64,000 bases of DNA from an uncultured Methanomassiliicoccales archaeon (GTDB lineage: Archaea > Thermoplasmatota > Thermoplasmata > Methanomassiliicoccales > Methanomethylophilaceae): contig CAKUXX010000003.1 of NCBI GenBank assembly GCA_934702355.1, positions 1-64,000 on the forward strand. The letters run 5' to 3'. The notes under the pieces are model-generated. The model worked only from the letters and a program-made list of their open reading frames with translations, was not told the DNA's origin and did not search any database. Below are positions 24,666 through 34,216 of this stretch, one piece after another. A program made the position numbers and the translations under genes. The stretch's first letter is position 1; every line of letters starts with the position of its first letter.

Positions 24666-26120
24666 TTATGGCGTGTTGTAGTCTCGATCCTGCATACGGG
24701 CATGCTCGTGCCTGAGACCGCCGAGATCGGGCAGCTCCGTTCTGCCCATGAGCTCGTCCATCCCGAACAGGACCGCACGTCCGTCCTCGGCATCCTCTCT
24801 CAGTTCATCACCGAACCCCATGACGGAGAAAACCGCGAACACAGGAGCTCCGGACTGACCGGTGGACCTCCAGCGCCTTTCAAGATTCAACAGATCCCCG
24901 CGACCGGCACCCTTCCTGCGGAACTTGCATTCCGCTGCGATCCAGCACTCGTGCCGTTCCCGATCCAGAGCCTTCGCGACGATGTCGATGTCCTCATCCT
25001 CGTATGAGTCGTCATCCGTTTCGGCACGTCCCCACCATCTCCCCAGCTCGACTATGCGGTACTCCTCCCTCAGGAATTCGGCACAGACGTCCTCGAACCT
25101 GTGTCCGAGGAACGTGTTTATCGATTGCTCCATGAGTTCGTATCTTTCGGAATCGCTCCATCCGATCATGCTCGGAACGTCGATGCTGTTCAGAACCTCG
25201 TACTGGAAGGCGACGATGCTGTCCGAGATGCGGTATATCGGCTTCCTGGGGGCATTCAGCATGGGATGCAGCTTCGACACTATGCCGATCTCCTCCAGCC
25301 TCTGGATGCGTCTGCTCAGAGTGCTCCGATCCAACTGCAACTTGGATGCTATCCTGGACTGCTTGGTGGTCCCTTCCCCTATGCAGGCCACGATGGCCGA
25401 ATAATCGGACACGGGCGACAGTTCGGAGATGATGCTTGCACATTCGTCGCGCATGTTCCCCGTGCTGCTTATGAAACAGGCTTCAACGCATTCCCTGAAG
25501 GTCGGACGGTTCATCGCCAGATGATATTGAGGAACTCCGCCCACCAGCATGTAGACCTTCAAAGCGTCCAGATCGTCCATCTCGCTGTGGAATCTCCGGC
25601 ATACGCGGAAGGGCAAGGCATCGACCTTCATCTCATAGGAGAATCTCAGATACAGCGGCCTTCCGGAATCATGTATCTCATCCAGCAGGATGGAGATCGA
25701 CGAGCCGCAGAGTATGACCATCGCATCGCTGTTCCTGAGACGGTCGACGAACAGCTGGATCACAGATGGGATGAACGGCGCCTCTTTGATGAGATACGGG
25801 AACTCGTCGAACACAACGATCCCCCCGGACGATATGCACTCGTCGGCGATCAGTTCCATGACCTCCGAGAATGATTCCTTATCGGAGATGTCGCGTCCGA
25901 GGAATGCCGATGCGCTGCGCTTCAGCCTCGTGAAGTTCTCATAGTAGGAGGATTCGGTGGAATAGATCATCAGTGCTTTCTTGTCTCTGATGAAATGCTC
26001 AAGGAGCGTTGTCTTACCTATGCGCCGTCTGCCGTACACGACGACACCTTTGAAACCGTCCCGGGAATAGATAGATTCCAGCTTGGAGATGTCCTCTTCG
26101 CGGCCGATGAAATCCTCCAT
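24666..26120 (-). CDS. archaeal-type ATPase with winged helix and DUF234 nuclease-like domain (COG1672)
   Basis: A 484-residue ATPase. Residues 1-210 form the archaeal ATPase domain: P-loop VYGRRRIGKTTLLEHF near 30 and Walker B IVVFDEFPYLI near 105. A winged helix follows (RIASKLQLDRSTLSRRIQRL), then a DUF234 domain whose DIDIVA…AECKFR residues match an intact PD-(D/E)XK nuclease core. The family is abundant in some archaea and its role is unknown. The start at 26120 is chosen because it gives the conserved MEDFIGRE N-terminus and TATATAAA lies 23-30 bp upstream, implying a leaderless mRNA. Two 18-bp direct repeats lie just behind that TATA element. Confidence 0.88.
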   Translation of the reverse strand: MEDFIGREEDISKLESIYSRDGFKGVVVYGRRRIGKTTLLEHFIRDKKALMIYSTESSYYENFTRLKRSASAFLGRDISDKESFSEVMELIADECISSGGIVVFDEFPYLIKEAPFIPSVIQLFVDRLRNSDAMVILCGSSISILLDEIHDSGRPLYLRFSYEMKVDALPFRVCRRFHSEMDDLDALKVYMLVGGVPQYHLAMNRPTFRECVEACFISSTGNMRDECASIISELSPVSDYSAIVACIGEGTTKQSRIASKLQLDRSTLSRRIQRLEEIGIVSKLHPMLNAPRKPIYRISDSIVAFQYEVLNSIDVPSMIGWSDSERYELMEQSINTFLGHRFEDVCAEFLREEYRIVELGRWWGRAETDDDSYEDEDIDIVAKALDRERHECWIAAECKFRRKGAGRGDLLNLERRWRSTGQSGAPVFAVFSVMGFGDELREDAEDGRAVLFGMDELMGRTELPDLGGLRHEHARMQDRDYNTP

Positions 26121-26160
26121 GTTGTATCCGAGGTGTTTGAAGTATATAAATCGGATGAAT

Positions 26161-26206
26161 GTTGATTCTGAATGCAACAAAAATTTTTGTTGATTTTGAA
26201 TGCAAC
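26161..26206. repeat. two 18-bp direct repeats upstream of ATPase gene
   Basis: GTTGATTCTGAATGCAAC (26161-26178) and GTTGATTTTGAATGCAAC (26189-26206) differ at one base and are 28 bp apart. They start about 11 bp behind the TATA element of the minus-strand ATPase gene, an operator-like position. The rest of 26207-26327 shows no gene. Confidence 0.8.
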
Positions 26207-26327
26207 ATCTTTGGCAAGAATGAGAATCGTCTTGAATCACGGACTGTCGGAAACTTCCGAGCCATAGCCCCAGCTCTCAAGTACAAAAAATAACCCCGGC
26301 CGCACAGGATATGAAGGTGATGAGGGC

Positions 26328-26597
26328 TCAGTACGAGCGCCTTGTGTAGAAAGCCGGACAGGAATCGATGTCGTCCTCTCCGTAGAGCATGTCCATGGAC
26401 ACCCTGTCGATGTACATCAGCTGGACACGGGAGATGTAGAGCGTGTGATCCCCGATCGGGATCTTGAGGTCGGACTCCTTGGGTGCCTTCACTCTGGTAG
26501 GGACCAATGCCGGGCCCATGCATGCCGTGCACACACGGAAATCACAGCCCATCGATTGAATGTACTGTTTGACGTCGTCGTCTACCTGAATCTCCAT
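26328..26597 (-). CDS. small conserved-looking protein, unknown
   Basis: An 89-residue protein with three cysteines (C19, C23, C26 region, GCDFRVCTACMGPAL) and a C-terminal half rich in aromatic residues (LYISRVQLMYIDRVSMDMLY). No family recognised. Codon use resembles the neighbouring housekeeping genes, and there is no overlapping alternative, so it is probably real. It lies alone between an ATPase gene and the XPD helicase gene on the same strand, about 54 nt downstream of the helicase stop. The cysteines could hold a metal, which is inference. Confidence 0.6.
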   Translation of the reverse strand: MEIQVDDDVKQYIQSMGCDFRVCTACMGPALVPTRVKAPKESDLKIPIGDHTLYISRVQLMYIDRVSMDMLYGEDDIDSCPAFYTRRSY

Positions 26598-26651
26598 AAG
26601 CGGGAGGATTCATAGCTTGTTTATTATCCCTGCGGTGGAATCTGAGGCCTG

Positions 26652-28514
26652 TCATGACCTTTCGAGGAAAGCCCTGACCGCCGACGGGATGTCCGTGCAC
26701 TGCATGGCATCGATGCCTTTCATCGATGCGACCCTCCTGTCAAGTATCACCGCCACTCCCCTGTCCGTCTCGGACCTTATCAGACGCCCTATGGACTGCC
26801 TCATCTTGCGTTCCGCAGGTATGATAGATACGAACTCCCTTCCGTTGCCGAAGTATGTGTCGTAATACCTGGTCATCGCCCTCATCTTGGCGGTCGGCTT
26901 CGGGAATGGGATGCCCACGATCACTGCCAGCTCAAGACTCTTGTCCGGGAAGTCCAGGCCTTCGCTTATCCTGCCTCCGGTGACGCAGAACAGCACGTCG
27001 CCGTCAGACGACCTGAACCTGTCGAACTCGTCCATCAGGTCCCCCTGCGACATGCCCCGCCTCTCGTAGTGGATCGTGCGTCCGATATCCTCGGCGATGC
27101 CGTCGGCGACCATACGGTCCATGAACTGATACGACGGGAAGAACACGGCCGTGTTGACCTTCACGGACAGGACCGTGTCCCTCAGCAGCTCCTTCAGACG
27201 CGCGTAGTTGGATTCTAGATTCCTGTCCTCGTAGCGCATGGAGACCTCGTCCGTGTACAGGATGAGCAGGTTGTCGGGCGGGAAGCATGATCTGAACGTT
27301 CCCGTGACGGGCCTCTCCAGACCGATCTCGCGGACATATGCGTCCATCGGCGACAGGGTGCCGGACATGTGCACCGATGCATAGCATGCGTTCAGCGGGC
27401 CCGCGGCGCCGGAAGGGTCCATGCAGTATGACTGGAAGCACGGATTGTCCCCTCCGATGACAAGATGTATGCGGTCCTCGTCGGAACCGCTCAGCCATGA
27501 CCTGATGAAACGGCCCATGCTGCCTATGTACGACCTGGGGAGCTTGTTCTTCTCCATCTTCCGGTCGGATACTATCTCGCCCAGATCCTCCAGCCCCTGA
27601 CACATCCTCATGACGTTGACGGACGTGGTCCCCAGACGGCTCATCAGCTCATCCTCGAGGAAATACGGGGGAAGGAGCCCGTCGTCATCGATCAGATACT
27701 CCCTGACGGCTACGGATAGAGACGCGCGGAGGACATCGACGACATCGGTGACGGTGAACCCGTCATGAATCTCGGGGTTCCCCATGTCCCTGGCCTCCTT
27801 CTCCACCAGGTCCATCGCACCGGCGGTGTACTCGAATGTCTGGATGTCGCGCAGATAATCCGGAAGATTGTGCGCCTCGTCGACTATGACGATCATCCTC
27901 TCGATCGGCGTCCCGACCCATTCCACAAGCCTGCCCAGAACCTGAGGCAGGAAAAGGAACGGATATGGCGCGGCGATGACGTCCGCATGCGGAAGGAGGA
28001 GCTTCATGAGCTCGTACGGACAGGCCTCGGCCTCCTCGCACATCTCCGCGAAGCCTTCCGGTTCGGGATGCATGCTGCGAAGGATGCCAACCCATTCGCT
28101 TACGTCGGTGTTCTCGAGATTGGCATAGAACCTGCATCCGCACACCCCGTCCCTCCTGCGCTTGTGGCGGGAGCACAGACGGGATATCTCGTCGGATGTG
28201 CCCGAAGCGAGATCGGGATCGTCACGCATGAGAGGACAGCTCGATGCCGACCTGCCCTGGATAGCGGCGCATATCACGTTCAATGCAGCGGATTCGCGGA
28301 CAACCTGCTTCTGCTGGGACTTGGTACGTGTCAGATACAGCACCTTCATGCCCCGTTCGGAAGCGAACGGGAGCACCCCGGCCAATGAGGACACCGTCTT
28401 CCCCGTGCCCGTGCCCACCTCGATGACGGGGCACAGTGCGTCGGAGACGGCATCTGAGATAAAGGAGACCAGTTCCCGCTGACCGGGGCGGTAGCTGTAC
28501 GGGAACCGGTCCAT
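26652..28514 (-). CDS. XPD/DinG-family DNA helicase
   Basis: A 620-residue superfamily 2 helicase. Motif I is EVGTGTGKTVSSLAG, motif II is VDEAHNLPD, and the C-terminal motifs include FCVTGGRISEGLDFPD and RQSIGRLIRSETDRG. Four cysteines around CSRHKRRRDGVCGCRFY and EACPYEL fit the iron-sulfur cluster domain of XPD, which acts in nucleotide excision repair. The start at 28514 is preferred: it gives the usual RPGQ beginning and lies 13 nt after the preceding gene's stop, while the longer frame to 28559 would overlap that gene. Same strand and probably same transcript as the small acidic protein before it. Confidence 0.9.
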   Translation of the reverse strand: MDRFPYSYRPGQRELVSFISDAVSDALCPVIEVGTGTGKTVSSLAGVLPFASERGMKVLYLTRTKSQQKQVVRESAALNVICAAIQGRSASSCPLMRDDPDLASGTSDEISRLCSRHKRRRDGVCGCRFYANLENTDVSEWVGILRSMHPEPEGFAEMCEEAEACPYELMKLLLPHADVIAAPYPFLFLPQVLGRLVEWVGTPIERMIVIVDEAHNLPDYLRDIQTFEYTAGAMDLVEKEARDMGNPEIHDGFTVTDVVDVLRASLSVAVREYLIDDDGLLPPYFLEDELMSRLGTTSVNVMRMCQGLEDLGEIVSDRKMEKNKLPRSYIGSMGRFIRSWLSGSDEDRIHLVIGGDNPCFQSYCMDPSGAAGPLNACYASVHMSGTLSPMDAYVREIGLERPVTGTFRSCFPPDNLLILYTDEVSMRYEDRNLESNYARLKELLRDTVLSVKVNTAVFFPSYQFMDRMVADGIAEDIGRTIHYERRGMSQGDLMDEFDRFRSSDGDVLFCVTGGRISEGLDFPDKSLELAVIVGIPFPKPTAKMRAMTRYYDTYFGNGREFVSIIPAERKMRQSIGRLIRSETDRGVAVILDRRVASMKGIDAMQCTDIPSAVRAFLERS

Positions 28515-28527
28515 GTTTGTAGGATTC

Positions 28528-28917
28528 TCACTCAGAGTCGCCGCGATGCCAGATGTCATCGGGCAGCTCGTCGTAGATCGATTCGGAATCGGAGTCGCCG
28601 GAGGATTCCGTGCGCTCCTTCACCATCATCGATGCGATCTTCTCCCTTCTGAACAGCCAGTAGTGGATCCTCCACTCCCTGCCGTCGTAGAGGGTGGTCT
28701 CCTCCCTCTCCGTGGTCAGGATGCCTGCGTCCTCCAGCATGTAGAACGCATCCCTGTCCTCGGGCTCCAGGACATTGTCGATTATCCTGTCGGAGTATCC
28801 GAAGAAGTTCAGGACGTGGTGGGCAAGGTCGTATGCCTGCTCATCCTCCATGCCGTACGAGCTGTCGATGCTGTTCTGGATGGCGAGGGAGAGCTCGTCG
28901 ACGGTGATGACTGCCAT
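28528..28917 (-). CDS. DUF6015-like small acidic protein
   Basis: A 129-residue acidic protein. Residues 1-60 are helical (MAVITVDELSLAIQNSIDSS…HVLNFFGY), followed by a winged-helix-like segment where EDAGILTTEREETTLYDGREWRIHYW reads as recognition region and wing. From memory this layout matches the DUF6015 family of Thermoplasmata, which I cannot verify here. It starts 3 nt after serA's neighbour boundary (serA stop at 28920) and ends 13 nt before the helicase. A DNA- or protein-binding adaptor role is suggested by the fold only. Confidence 0.7.
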   Translation of the reverse strand: MAVITVDELSLAIQNSIDSSYGMEDEQAYDLAHHVLNFFGYSDRIIDNVLEPEDRDAFYMLEDAGILTTEREETTLYDGREWRIHYWLFRREKIASMMVKERTESSGDSDSESIYDELPDDIWHRGDSE

Positions 28918-28919
28918 CT

Positions 28920-30500
28920 TCACTCCACCAGGTCGAGGAACTTCACATCGTCTGTACCGACCGCGGAGGAGATCTTCGAGACGATGGCCTCGGGGATGTT
29001 CTGATCGACGGTCAGGAACATCACGGCGCGGGAGCCGTCCCTTCCGACGGACATCTGTGCGATGTTGATCCCTGCCTCGCCGAGGGCGTTGCCGACGGTT
29101 CCGATGACTCCGGGGGTGTCGTCGTATGTGAGGTACATCATGTCTCCGCATGCGGGGACATCGAAGGAGAACGAGTCGATGCCGACGATCCTGGGCTGTC
29201 CGCCGATGACGGTTCCCTTGATGCTGCGGGTGACACCTTCGGAGGTGAACCTGATCTCGAGGATCGAGGAGTAGTCCCCTGCGTTGTCGTTGCTGGTCTC
29301 TGAGATCTCGATCCCCTTGGCCTTGGCGACCGGGAGGGCGTTGATCATGTTGGCCGATCCGAGGATCCTCTTCAGGTATCCGATGACGGCGGAGATCGTG
29401 ATGAGCTTGGTCTGCTTGCTTGCGAGCTTTCCGCAGAAGGAGACCTCCAGCTTGTTGAGCGGGTGGGCGCCGATGATCTGCTGTATCATGCTTCCCATCC
29501 TCTCGGCGAGGGGCATGAACGGCTCTGTGTCGGCATCCAGCTTGCCGCGGGGCGCATTGATGGCGTTGGAGATGATGCCGTCCCTGAGGTACATGATGGC
29601 ATGCTCCGCGATCTCGATGGCGACCCTCTCCTGGGCCTCGACGGTGGAGGCTCCGAGGTGGGGCGTGGTGACGAGGTTGTCCAGCTCGAGGAGCTTCTTC
29701 TCGTCGTCGCTGAGGGGCTCGTTGCACCAGACATCGAATGCAGCGCCTGCGATGATCTTGTCCTTGAGGGCTGTGTAGAGGTCGTCCTCGTTGACGATGC
29801 CTCCGCGGGCCACGTTGGCGATCCTCGCGTTGGGCTTCATCATCTTGAACTGGGGCAGGGAGATCATGTTCCTGGTCTCGGGCAGGAGCGGGGTGTGGAT
29901 GGTCATGAAGTCGGCCGTGCTGATGACCTCGTCAAGGGTCGTGAGCCTGACCCCGAGGTTGTCGGCGACCTCCTTCGGGAGGAAGGGGTCGTATCCGATC
30001 ATCGTCATGTTGAACGCCTTCATGCGTTTGGCGACCTCGCCTCCGACGCGTCCGACTCCGATGATACCGAGGATCTTTCCGTTGAGCTCCACTCCGGTGT
30101 ACTTGGACCTCTTCCACTCGCCCCTGTGCATGGACTCGTGCGCGAAGGGGATGTTCCTTGCCAGTGCGAGGAGCATGGCGCAGGAGTGCTCGGCCGCGGA
30201 CAGGATGTTCGCGGAGGGCGTGTTCATTACGAGGATACCTTTGTCGGTGGCGTAGGGGACGTCGATGTTGTCCACTCCGACGCCTGCGCGTCCGATGACC
30301 TTGAGGTTCTTCCCTGCGTCGATGACCTTCTTGGTCACCTTGGTACCGGACCTGATGATGAGGCAGTCGTAGTCTCCGATGACGCCGCAGAGCTCGTCCT
30401 CGGTCATCCCGGGCTTGACGTCCACGGGGAATCCGGACTTGGTGAGAATCTCGAGCCCCTCGTCCGAAAGGGGGTCGGATACCAGAATCTTGGTTGTCAT
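28920..30500 (-). CDS. serA: D-3-phosphoglycerate dehydrogenase
   Basis: SerA oxidises 3-phosphoglycerate with NAD, the first step of serine synthesis. The 526-residue long form is present: NAD-binding GIIGVGRVGGEVAKRMKAF near 145, catalytic arginine/histidine regions (NVARGGIVNE, TPHLGAST), the intervening domain (about 320-450) and a C-terminal ACT domain (DDTPGVIGTVGNALGEAGIN) that usually binds serine as feedback inhibitor. GGAGG lies 7 nt before ATG 30500; an earlier ATG at 30506 overlaps the previous stop in ATGA and is a possible coupled start. Neighbouring aminotransferase supplies the next step. Confidence 0.95.
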   Translation of the reverse strand: MTTKILVSDPLSDEGLEILTKSGFPVDVKPGMTEDELCGVIGDYDCLIIRSGTKVTKKVIDAGKNLKVIGRAGVGVDNIDVPYATDKGILVMNTPSANILSAAEHSCAMLLALARNIPFAHESMHRGEWKRSKYTGVELNGKILGIIGVGRVGGEVAKRMKAFNMTMIGYDPFLPKEVADNLGVRLTTLDEVISTADFMTIHTPLLPETRNMISLPQFKMMKPNARIANVARGGIVNEDDLYTALKDKIIAGAAFDVWCNEPLSDDEKKLLELDNLVTTPHLGASTVEAQERVAIEIAEHAIMYLRDGIISNAINAPRGKLDADTEPFMPLAERMGSMIQQIIGAHPLNKLEVSFCGKLASKQTKLITISAVIGYLKRILGSANMINALPVAKAKGIEISETSNDNAGDYSSILEIRFTSEGVTRSIKGTVIGGQPRIVGIDSFSFDVPACGDMMYLTYDDTPGVIGTVGNALGEAGINIAQMSVGRDGSRAVMFLTVDQNIPEAIVSKISSAVGTDDVKFLDLVE

Positions 30501-30502
30501 TT

Positions 30503-31558
30503 TCATTCCTCCAGTATTGAATCCATAGTTGCGAGCAGTTCCTTGATGCCGTCCACGGTCACATCGCCCATGTGTCCGATCCTGAACGTGGACTCCTTGA
30601 CCTCCCCGTATCCGTTGGAGATCTCGAATCCCTTGGCCTTGAGCTTCTTGTGGAATGCGTCGAAGTCCAGGGAACCGCGGTTGATGACGCCGATGGAGTT
30701 GGACTGGTATCCCTTCTCGGGGAGCACTCCCTCCATCCTCTTGTCGGCCCAGTCCCTGACGAGGTCCGCCATGACCTGGTGCCTTCTGTAGCGTGCCTCC
30801 ATGCCCTCGGAGAGCGCCTTGTCGAGCTGGTAGTCCAGTCCGTACATGAGGGACACGGGGGGTGTCGTGAGGGCGTAGTTGACGTCGCTCTGCTTCTTGA
30901 TCTTGAGAAGGTCCGTGTAGAATCCGCGGTTCTTCACGGTCTTGGCCTTGTCGAGCATCCTCTCGGAGCACAGCATGATCGCTATTCCGGGCGGGAGCGA
31001 GAGGGCCTTCTGGGAGCCGAAGATCACTGCATCGGCGTCCATCTCCTTGAGCCTGAGGTCCATGGCGAATGCCGATGTGACCGCATCGACCATCACGAGC
31101 GCGTCGGGGTTCTGCTCCCTGACGGACTTGGCGAGGGCCACGGAGTCGCTGAAGACACCTGTCGAGGACTCGTTGCTGACCCAGTGGACGAGCTCCACAT
31201 CCTTTCCGATCTTGCCGTCGATGTGCTCGGGCTTCATCGCCTTGCCCCAGGGGACCTCGACCTTGTCGACGGTCTTCCCGTTGAGCTCCGCGATCTCGAT
31301 GGACCTGTTCCCGAAGGACCCGTTCGTGATGCCGAATGTCTTCTCGGAAGCGCCGTTCCTTATGGCGCCCTCGAGGAACACGGATGCGGAACCCGCCACG
31401 AGGAAGACCTCCATGTCGGTGTCGAGCGCCTTCCTGACCTTCTCCACGATGGACCCATGGAGTTCCTTGTATTCGGGGGAACGGTGCGTGATCATGGGTC
31501 TGTTCATGGACTGAAGAGTGTCGGGCGCCACATTGACTGGTCCGACCGTGTACAACAT
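30503..31558 (-). CDS. class V aminotransferase, probable phosphoserine aminotransferase
   Basis: A PLP-dependent class V (alanine-glyoxylate/serine-pyruvate type) aminotransferase of 351 residues. YTVGPVNVAP opens the protein, VAGSASVFLEGAI forms the phosphate cup, VDAVTSAFAMDLRLKEMDAD carries the PLP aspartate, and FGSQKALSLPPG holds the Schiff-base lysine. Sitting directly before serA (2-nt gap) it most likely makes phosphoserine, as class V enzymes do in several methanogens that lack a standard SerC. The start is uncertain: ATG at 31558 or an upstream TTG at 31567, which has GAGG at better spacing. Confidence 0.88.
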   Translation of the reverse strand: MLYTVGPVNVAPDTLQSMNRPMITHRSPEYKELHGSIVEKVRKALDTDMEVFLVAGSASVFLEGAIRNGASEKTFGITNGSFGNRSIEIAELNGKTVDKVEVPWGKAMKPEHIDGKIGKDVELVHWVSNESSTGVFSDSVALAKSVREQNPDALVMVDAVTSAFAMDLRLKEMDADAVIFGSQKALSLPPGIAIMLCSERMLDKAKTVKNRGFYTDLLKIKKQSDVNYALTTPPVSLMYGLDYQLDKALSEGMEARYRRHQVMADLVRDWADKRMEGVLPEKGYQSNSIGVINRGSLDFDAFHKKLKAKGFEISNGYGEVKESTFRIGHMGDVTVDGIKELLATMDSILEE

Positions 31559-31567
31559 TCTGCTCAA

Positions 31568-31694
31568 GATGATACCTCATGCCCGATGGGCATCCTCGGT
31601 TATCCCTCGCCTATTATTAACATTTCCGCGCGCGCAAGAATAGTAAAGGAAGTTTGAAGGGTCCTGCCGGGGCCTTGCGGCCCGCGGAAGGGCC
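31568..31694. other. intergenic region with stem-loop
   Basis: 127 bp between two minus-strand aminotransferase genes. It holds a GC-rich self-complementary stretch (GGGGCCTTGCGGCCC near 31665-31682) suited to ending the aspartate-type aminotransferase transcript, an alternating CGCGCGCGC tract, and a TTAATAAT element near 31614 as probable promoter for the class V gene. Confidence 0.45.
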
Positions 31695-32849
31695 TCAGAG
31701 CTGCGACAGGGTCTTCTTGATCCTGTCGAAACCTTCGCGGATGAGGTCCTCGGATGTGGCGTAGGACACCCTGAAGAATCCCTCCCCTCCGGGTCCGAAG
31801 GCTGTTCCGGGGGTGACCGCGACGTGGCCCTCCTTCAGGAGGATCTCGGCGAGCTTCGCCGAAGGCATGTCTACATCGTACTTCGGGAACACGTAGAAGG
31901 CGCCCTTCGGAACGTTGCACTCGAGGCCCGGGATCTCGTCGATGAGGTCCAGAGCCAGATCGCGGCGCTTCCTGAACTCGCGGACCATGGAGTCCTTGGC
32001 GTCCTGGGGTCCTGTGAGGGCCTCGACGGCGGCCTCCTGGACGAAGGAGACGCAGCATGAGATGGAATGGGACTGGAGCTTGTTCAGGTCCTTTATCATC
32101 GGTTCGGGTGCGATGGCCCATCCGAGCCTCCATCCGGTCATGGCGTAGGTCTTGGAGAGTCCCGAGACGATGATCGTGTTGTCGAACATGCCGGGGAACG
32201 ATGCGATGGATGTGTGCTTCCCCTCGTAGATGATGCTCTCGTAGATCTCGTCGGAGAGGACGATGATGTTGTGGGCCAGTGCGATGTCCGCGATCTGCTT
32301 CAGGACGTCCGCGGGGATGACTCCACCGGTCGGGTTGGACGGTGTGTTGAGGATGATCATCCTGGTCTTGGGGGTGATCGCCGCCTCGACCAATGCGGGG
32401 TCGATGACGAACTCGTCCTCGTACTTCGTCGGGATGTACACGGGCACTCCGCCTGCGAGACGTATGCATGCCTCATACGAGACCCACGACGGATCGGGGA
32501 GGATGACCTCGTCCCCGGGATCGATGTATGCCAGGGCGGTCATGAAGATCGCCTGCTTGGTCGGGGTGATGAGGACGTTGGATGCCTGGCACGGAACGTT
32601 GTCCGTCTCGCGGGTGACGTCCGCAACGGCCTTCCTCAGTGCGGGTATCCCGAGGGAGGGTGTGTAATGGGTGAATCCCCTGTCCAGCGAATCGCAGCAT
32701 GCGTCTATGATGTTCTGCGGTGTCGTGAAATCGGGTTCCCCCATGGAGAACGAGACTATGTCGACGCCCTCTGATTTCATCTGACTGACAAGGTTCGAAA
32801 TTGCTATCGTGCCTGACGCTGGAATCTCCTGAAGCCTCTTGGATACCAT
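31695..32849 (-). CDS. aspartate/aromatic aminotransferase family (class I/II)
   Basis: A fold-type I PLP aminotransferase of 384 residues. FSMGEPDFTTPQNI near 33, the PLP stacking region, NTPSNPTGGVI, LSDEIYESIIYEG and the lysine motif SGLSKTYAMTGWRLGW are typical of aspartate aminotransferase subgroup I-gamma, with FRVSYA arginine near the end for substrate carboxylate. Substrate could be aspartate, tyrosine or another amino acid; alanine is also possible. GAGGA 6 nt before ATG 32849 fixes the start. It is a single gene between serine genes and an ATPase gene. Confidence 0.92.
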   Translation of the reverse strand: MVSKRLQEIPASGTIAISNLVSQMKSEGVDIVSFSMGEPDFTTPQNIIDACCDSLDRGFTHYTPSLGIPALRKAVADVTRETDNVPCQASNVLITPTKQAIFMTALAYIDPGDEVILPDPSWVSYEACIRLAGGVPVYIPTKYEDEFVIDPALVEAAITPKTRMIILNTPSNPTGGVIPADVLKQIADIALAHNIIVLSDEIYESIIYEGKHTSIASFPGMFDNTIIVSGLSKTYAMTGWRLGWAIAPEPMIKDLNKLQSHSISCCVSFVQEAAVEALTGPQDAKDSMVREFRKRRDLALDLIDEIPGLECNVPKGAFYVFPKYDVDMPSAKLAEILLKEGHVAVTPGTAFGPGGEGFFRVSYATSEDLIREGFDRIKKTLSQL

Positions 32850-32915
32850 CGCTATTCCTCTTGTACGTCCATGCATGCTTCGATATTTATTCTTAAACAC
32901 GTGAACGGACACGTA

Positions 32916-34181
32916 TCAGTCGCGGAGACAGCCTATGGGAATCACATGGACACCGTCCTCGCGGGTGTATGCGTATCCGGTGGCCGTCACCACTGCGAGG
33001 AAGCTCGGCGGGTTCATGGATTCGGCATCGACCCTCTTTGACAGCCTCAGAAGGTTCTTGGCACCCGCATCCACGGCGAACGTACCGAGTTTGACCTCTA
33101 TCGCGCCCCATCTTCCGTCGTTGAGATGCACTATCGCATCAACCTCCAGACCCTCGGAGTCACGATAATGGAACACGCTTCCCGCAAGCTTCTGTGAGTA
33201 GACCCTCAGATCCCTTACCACCAAAGATTCGAACAGCAGCCCGAACGTGTTGGGATCCGCCTCCAGATCCTTCGCCCCCGCGTTGAGAAAGTATGCGGCG
33301 ATCGCAGGATCGGACATGTGCCTCACATCGGAGGTGCGGATCGCGATCTTGGAACGCAGCTTCGGACTCCAGGCCTCCAGATCCTCCACGACATAGATGT
33401 CCTTCAATGCGGATATGTAGTCCGAGACGGTGTTGATGCTCATGCCGCCTTCGGATTCGGAGGTCACATCCGCATGCACCGTCGTATTCGGTGCGCCTGC
33501 GGCCGTGTGCCTCGAAAGGGATCTGAGGATCTGCCTCATCCACTGCTTGTTGCGCTTACGGCCGTCCGGCAGATTGATGTCGGAATCCAATATCGATTCG
33601 CAGTATCCTGCCACGATCCCGTGCGCATCCTTGACGTTCCTGCCTATCGATTCGGGCCAACCGCCGCGGACCAGGATCTCCGATACCGCCGGATAATCCA
33701 ATGCGGATGCCCCGGACACCGATTGTATGCCGTCGAACAGGGTTGACAGGGAGACCTCGCCTGTGGAATCCCCCGACTCGTACAGGCTCAGGGTGCGCAT
33801 CACCACCTTGACTATCCGACCTGTGCCTGTATGACGGACCGACTCCTTGGCCGGCGTTACTGAACCCGTGAGTATGAATGAGCCCGGACCCGAACCGCGG
33901 TCGATGGCGAATCTGACGGCATCCCACAGTCCGGGTTCCTCCTGCCATTCGTCTATGAGACGGGGTTTCTTGCCTTCCAACAGCTTGGAAGGGTTGGTTT
34001 TGGCAAGAATCTTGTATAAGTCGACCTTGGCCGGATCCTGCATGAAGAGTGTACTTTTCGAGCACCTTTCTGCAGATGTCGTCTTGCCACACCACTTGGG
34101 ACCTACTACCACAACAGCCCCGAACAAGCCTAATTTTTCCTGGATTTCGGCATCCACGATACGCGGATAGTACTTCCCCAT
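32916..34181 (-). CDS. DUF4143-type ATPase (COG1373)
   Basis: A 421-residue ATPase. The N-terminus MGKYYPRIVDAEIQEKL precedes a P-loop VVGPKWCGKTTSAERC and Walker B PRLIDEWQEEPGLWD. The DUF4143 C-terminal part ends in a nuclease-like core, LEVDAIVHLNDGRWGAIEVKLG, where the spaced D and E-x-K are kept. The closest relative in this window is at 38914-40185. The start is placed at 34181; the open frame extends to 34334, but that extension is only the translation of a 24-bp tandem repeat and lies upstream of the TATA element. Function of the family is unknown. Confidence 0.88.
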   Translation of the reverse strand: MGKYYPRIVDAEIQEKLGLFGAVVVVGPKWCGKTTSAERCSKSTLFMQDPAKVDLYKILAKTNPSKLLEGKKPRLIDEWQEEPGLWDAVRFAIDRGSGPGSFILTGSVTPAKESVRHTGTGRIVKVVMRTLSLYESGDSTGEVSLSTLFDGIQSVSGASALDYPAVSEILVRGGWPESIGRNVKDAHGIVAGYCESILDSDINLPDGRKRNKQWMRQILRSLSRHTAAGAPNTTVHADVTSESEGGMSINTVSDYISALKDIYVVEDLEAWSPKLRSKIAIRTSDVRHMSDPAIAAYFLNAGAKDLEADPNTFGLLFESLVVRDLRVYSQKLAGSVFHYRDSEGLEVDAIVHLNDGRWGAIEVKLGTFAVDAGAKNLLRLSKRVDAESMNPPSFLAVVTATGYAYTREDGVHVIPIGCLRD

Positions 34182-34216
34182 GACACAGAATAGGAATTCT
34201 TGATTAATATTATTGT

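Noticed and set aside
30501..31580. N-terminal extension of the serA frame of about 360 codons
   Set aside because: It is the out-of-frame shadow of the class V aminotransferase gene; serA starts at 30500 with a good ribosome site.
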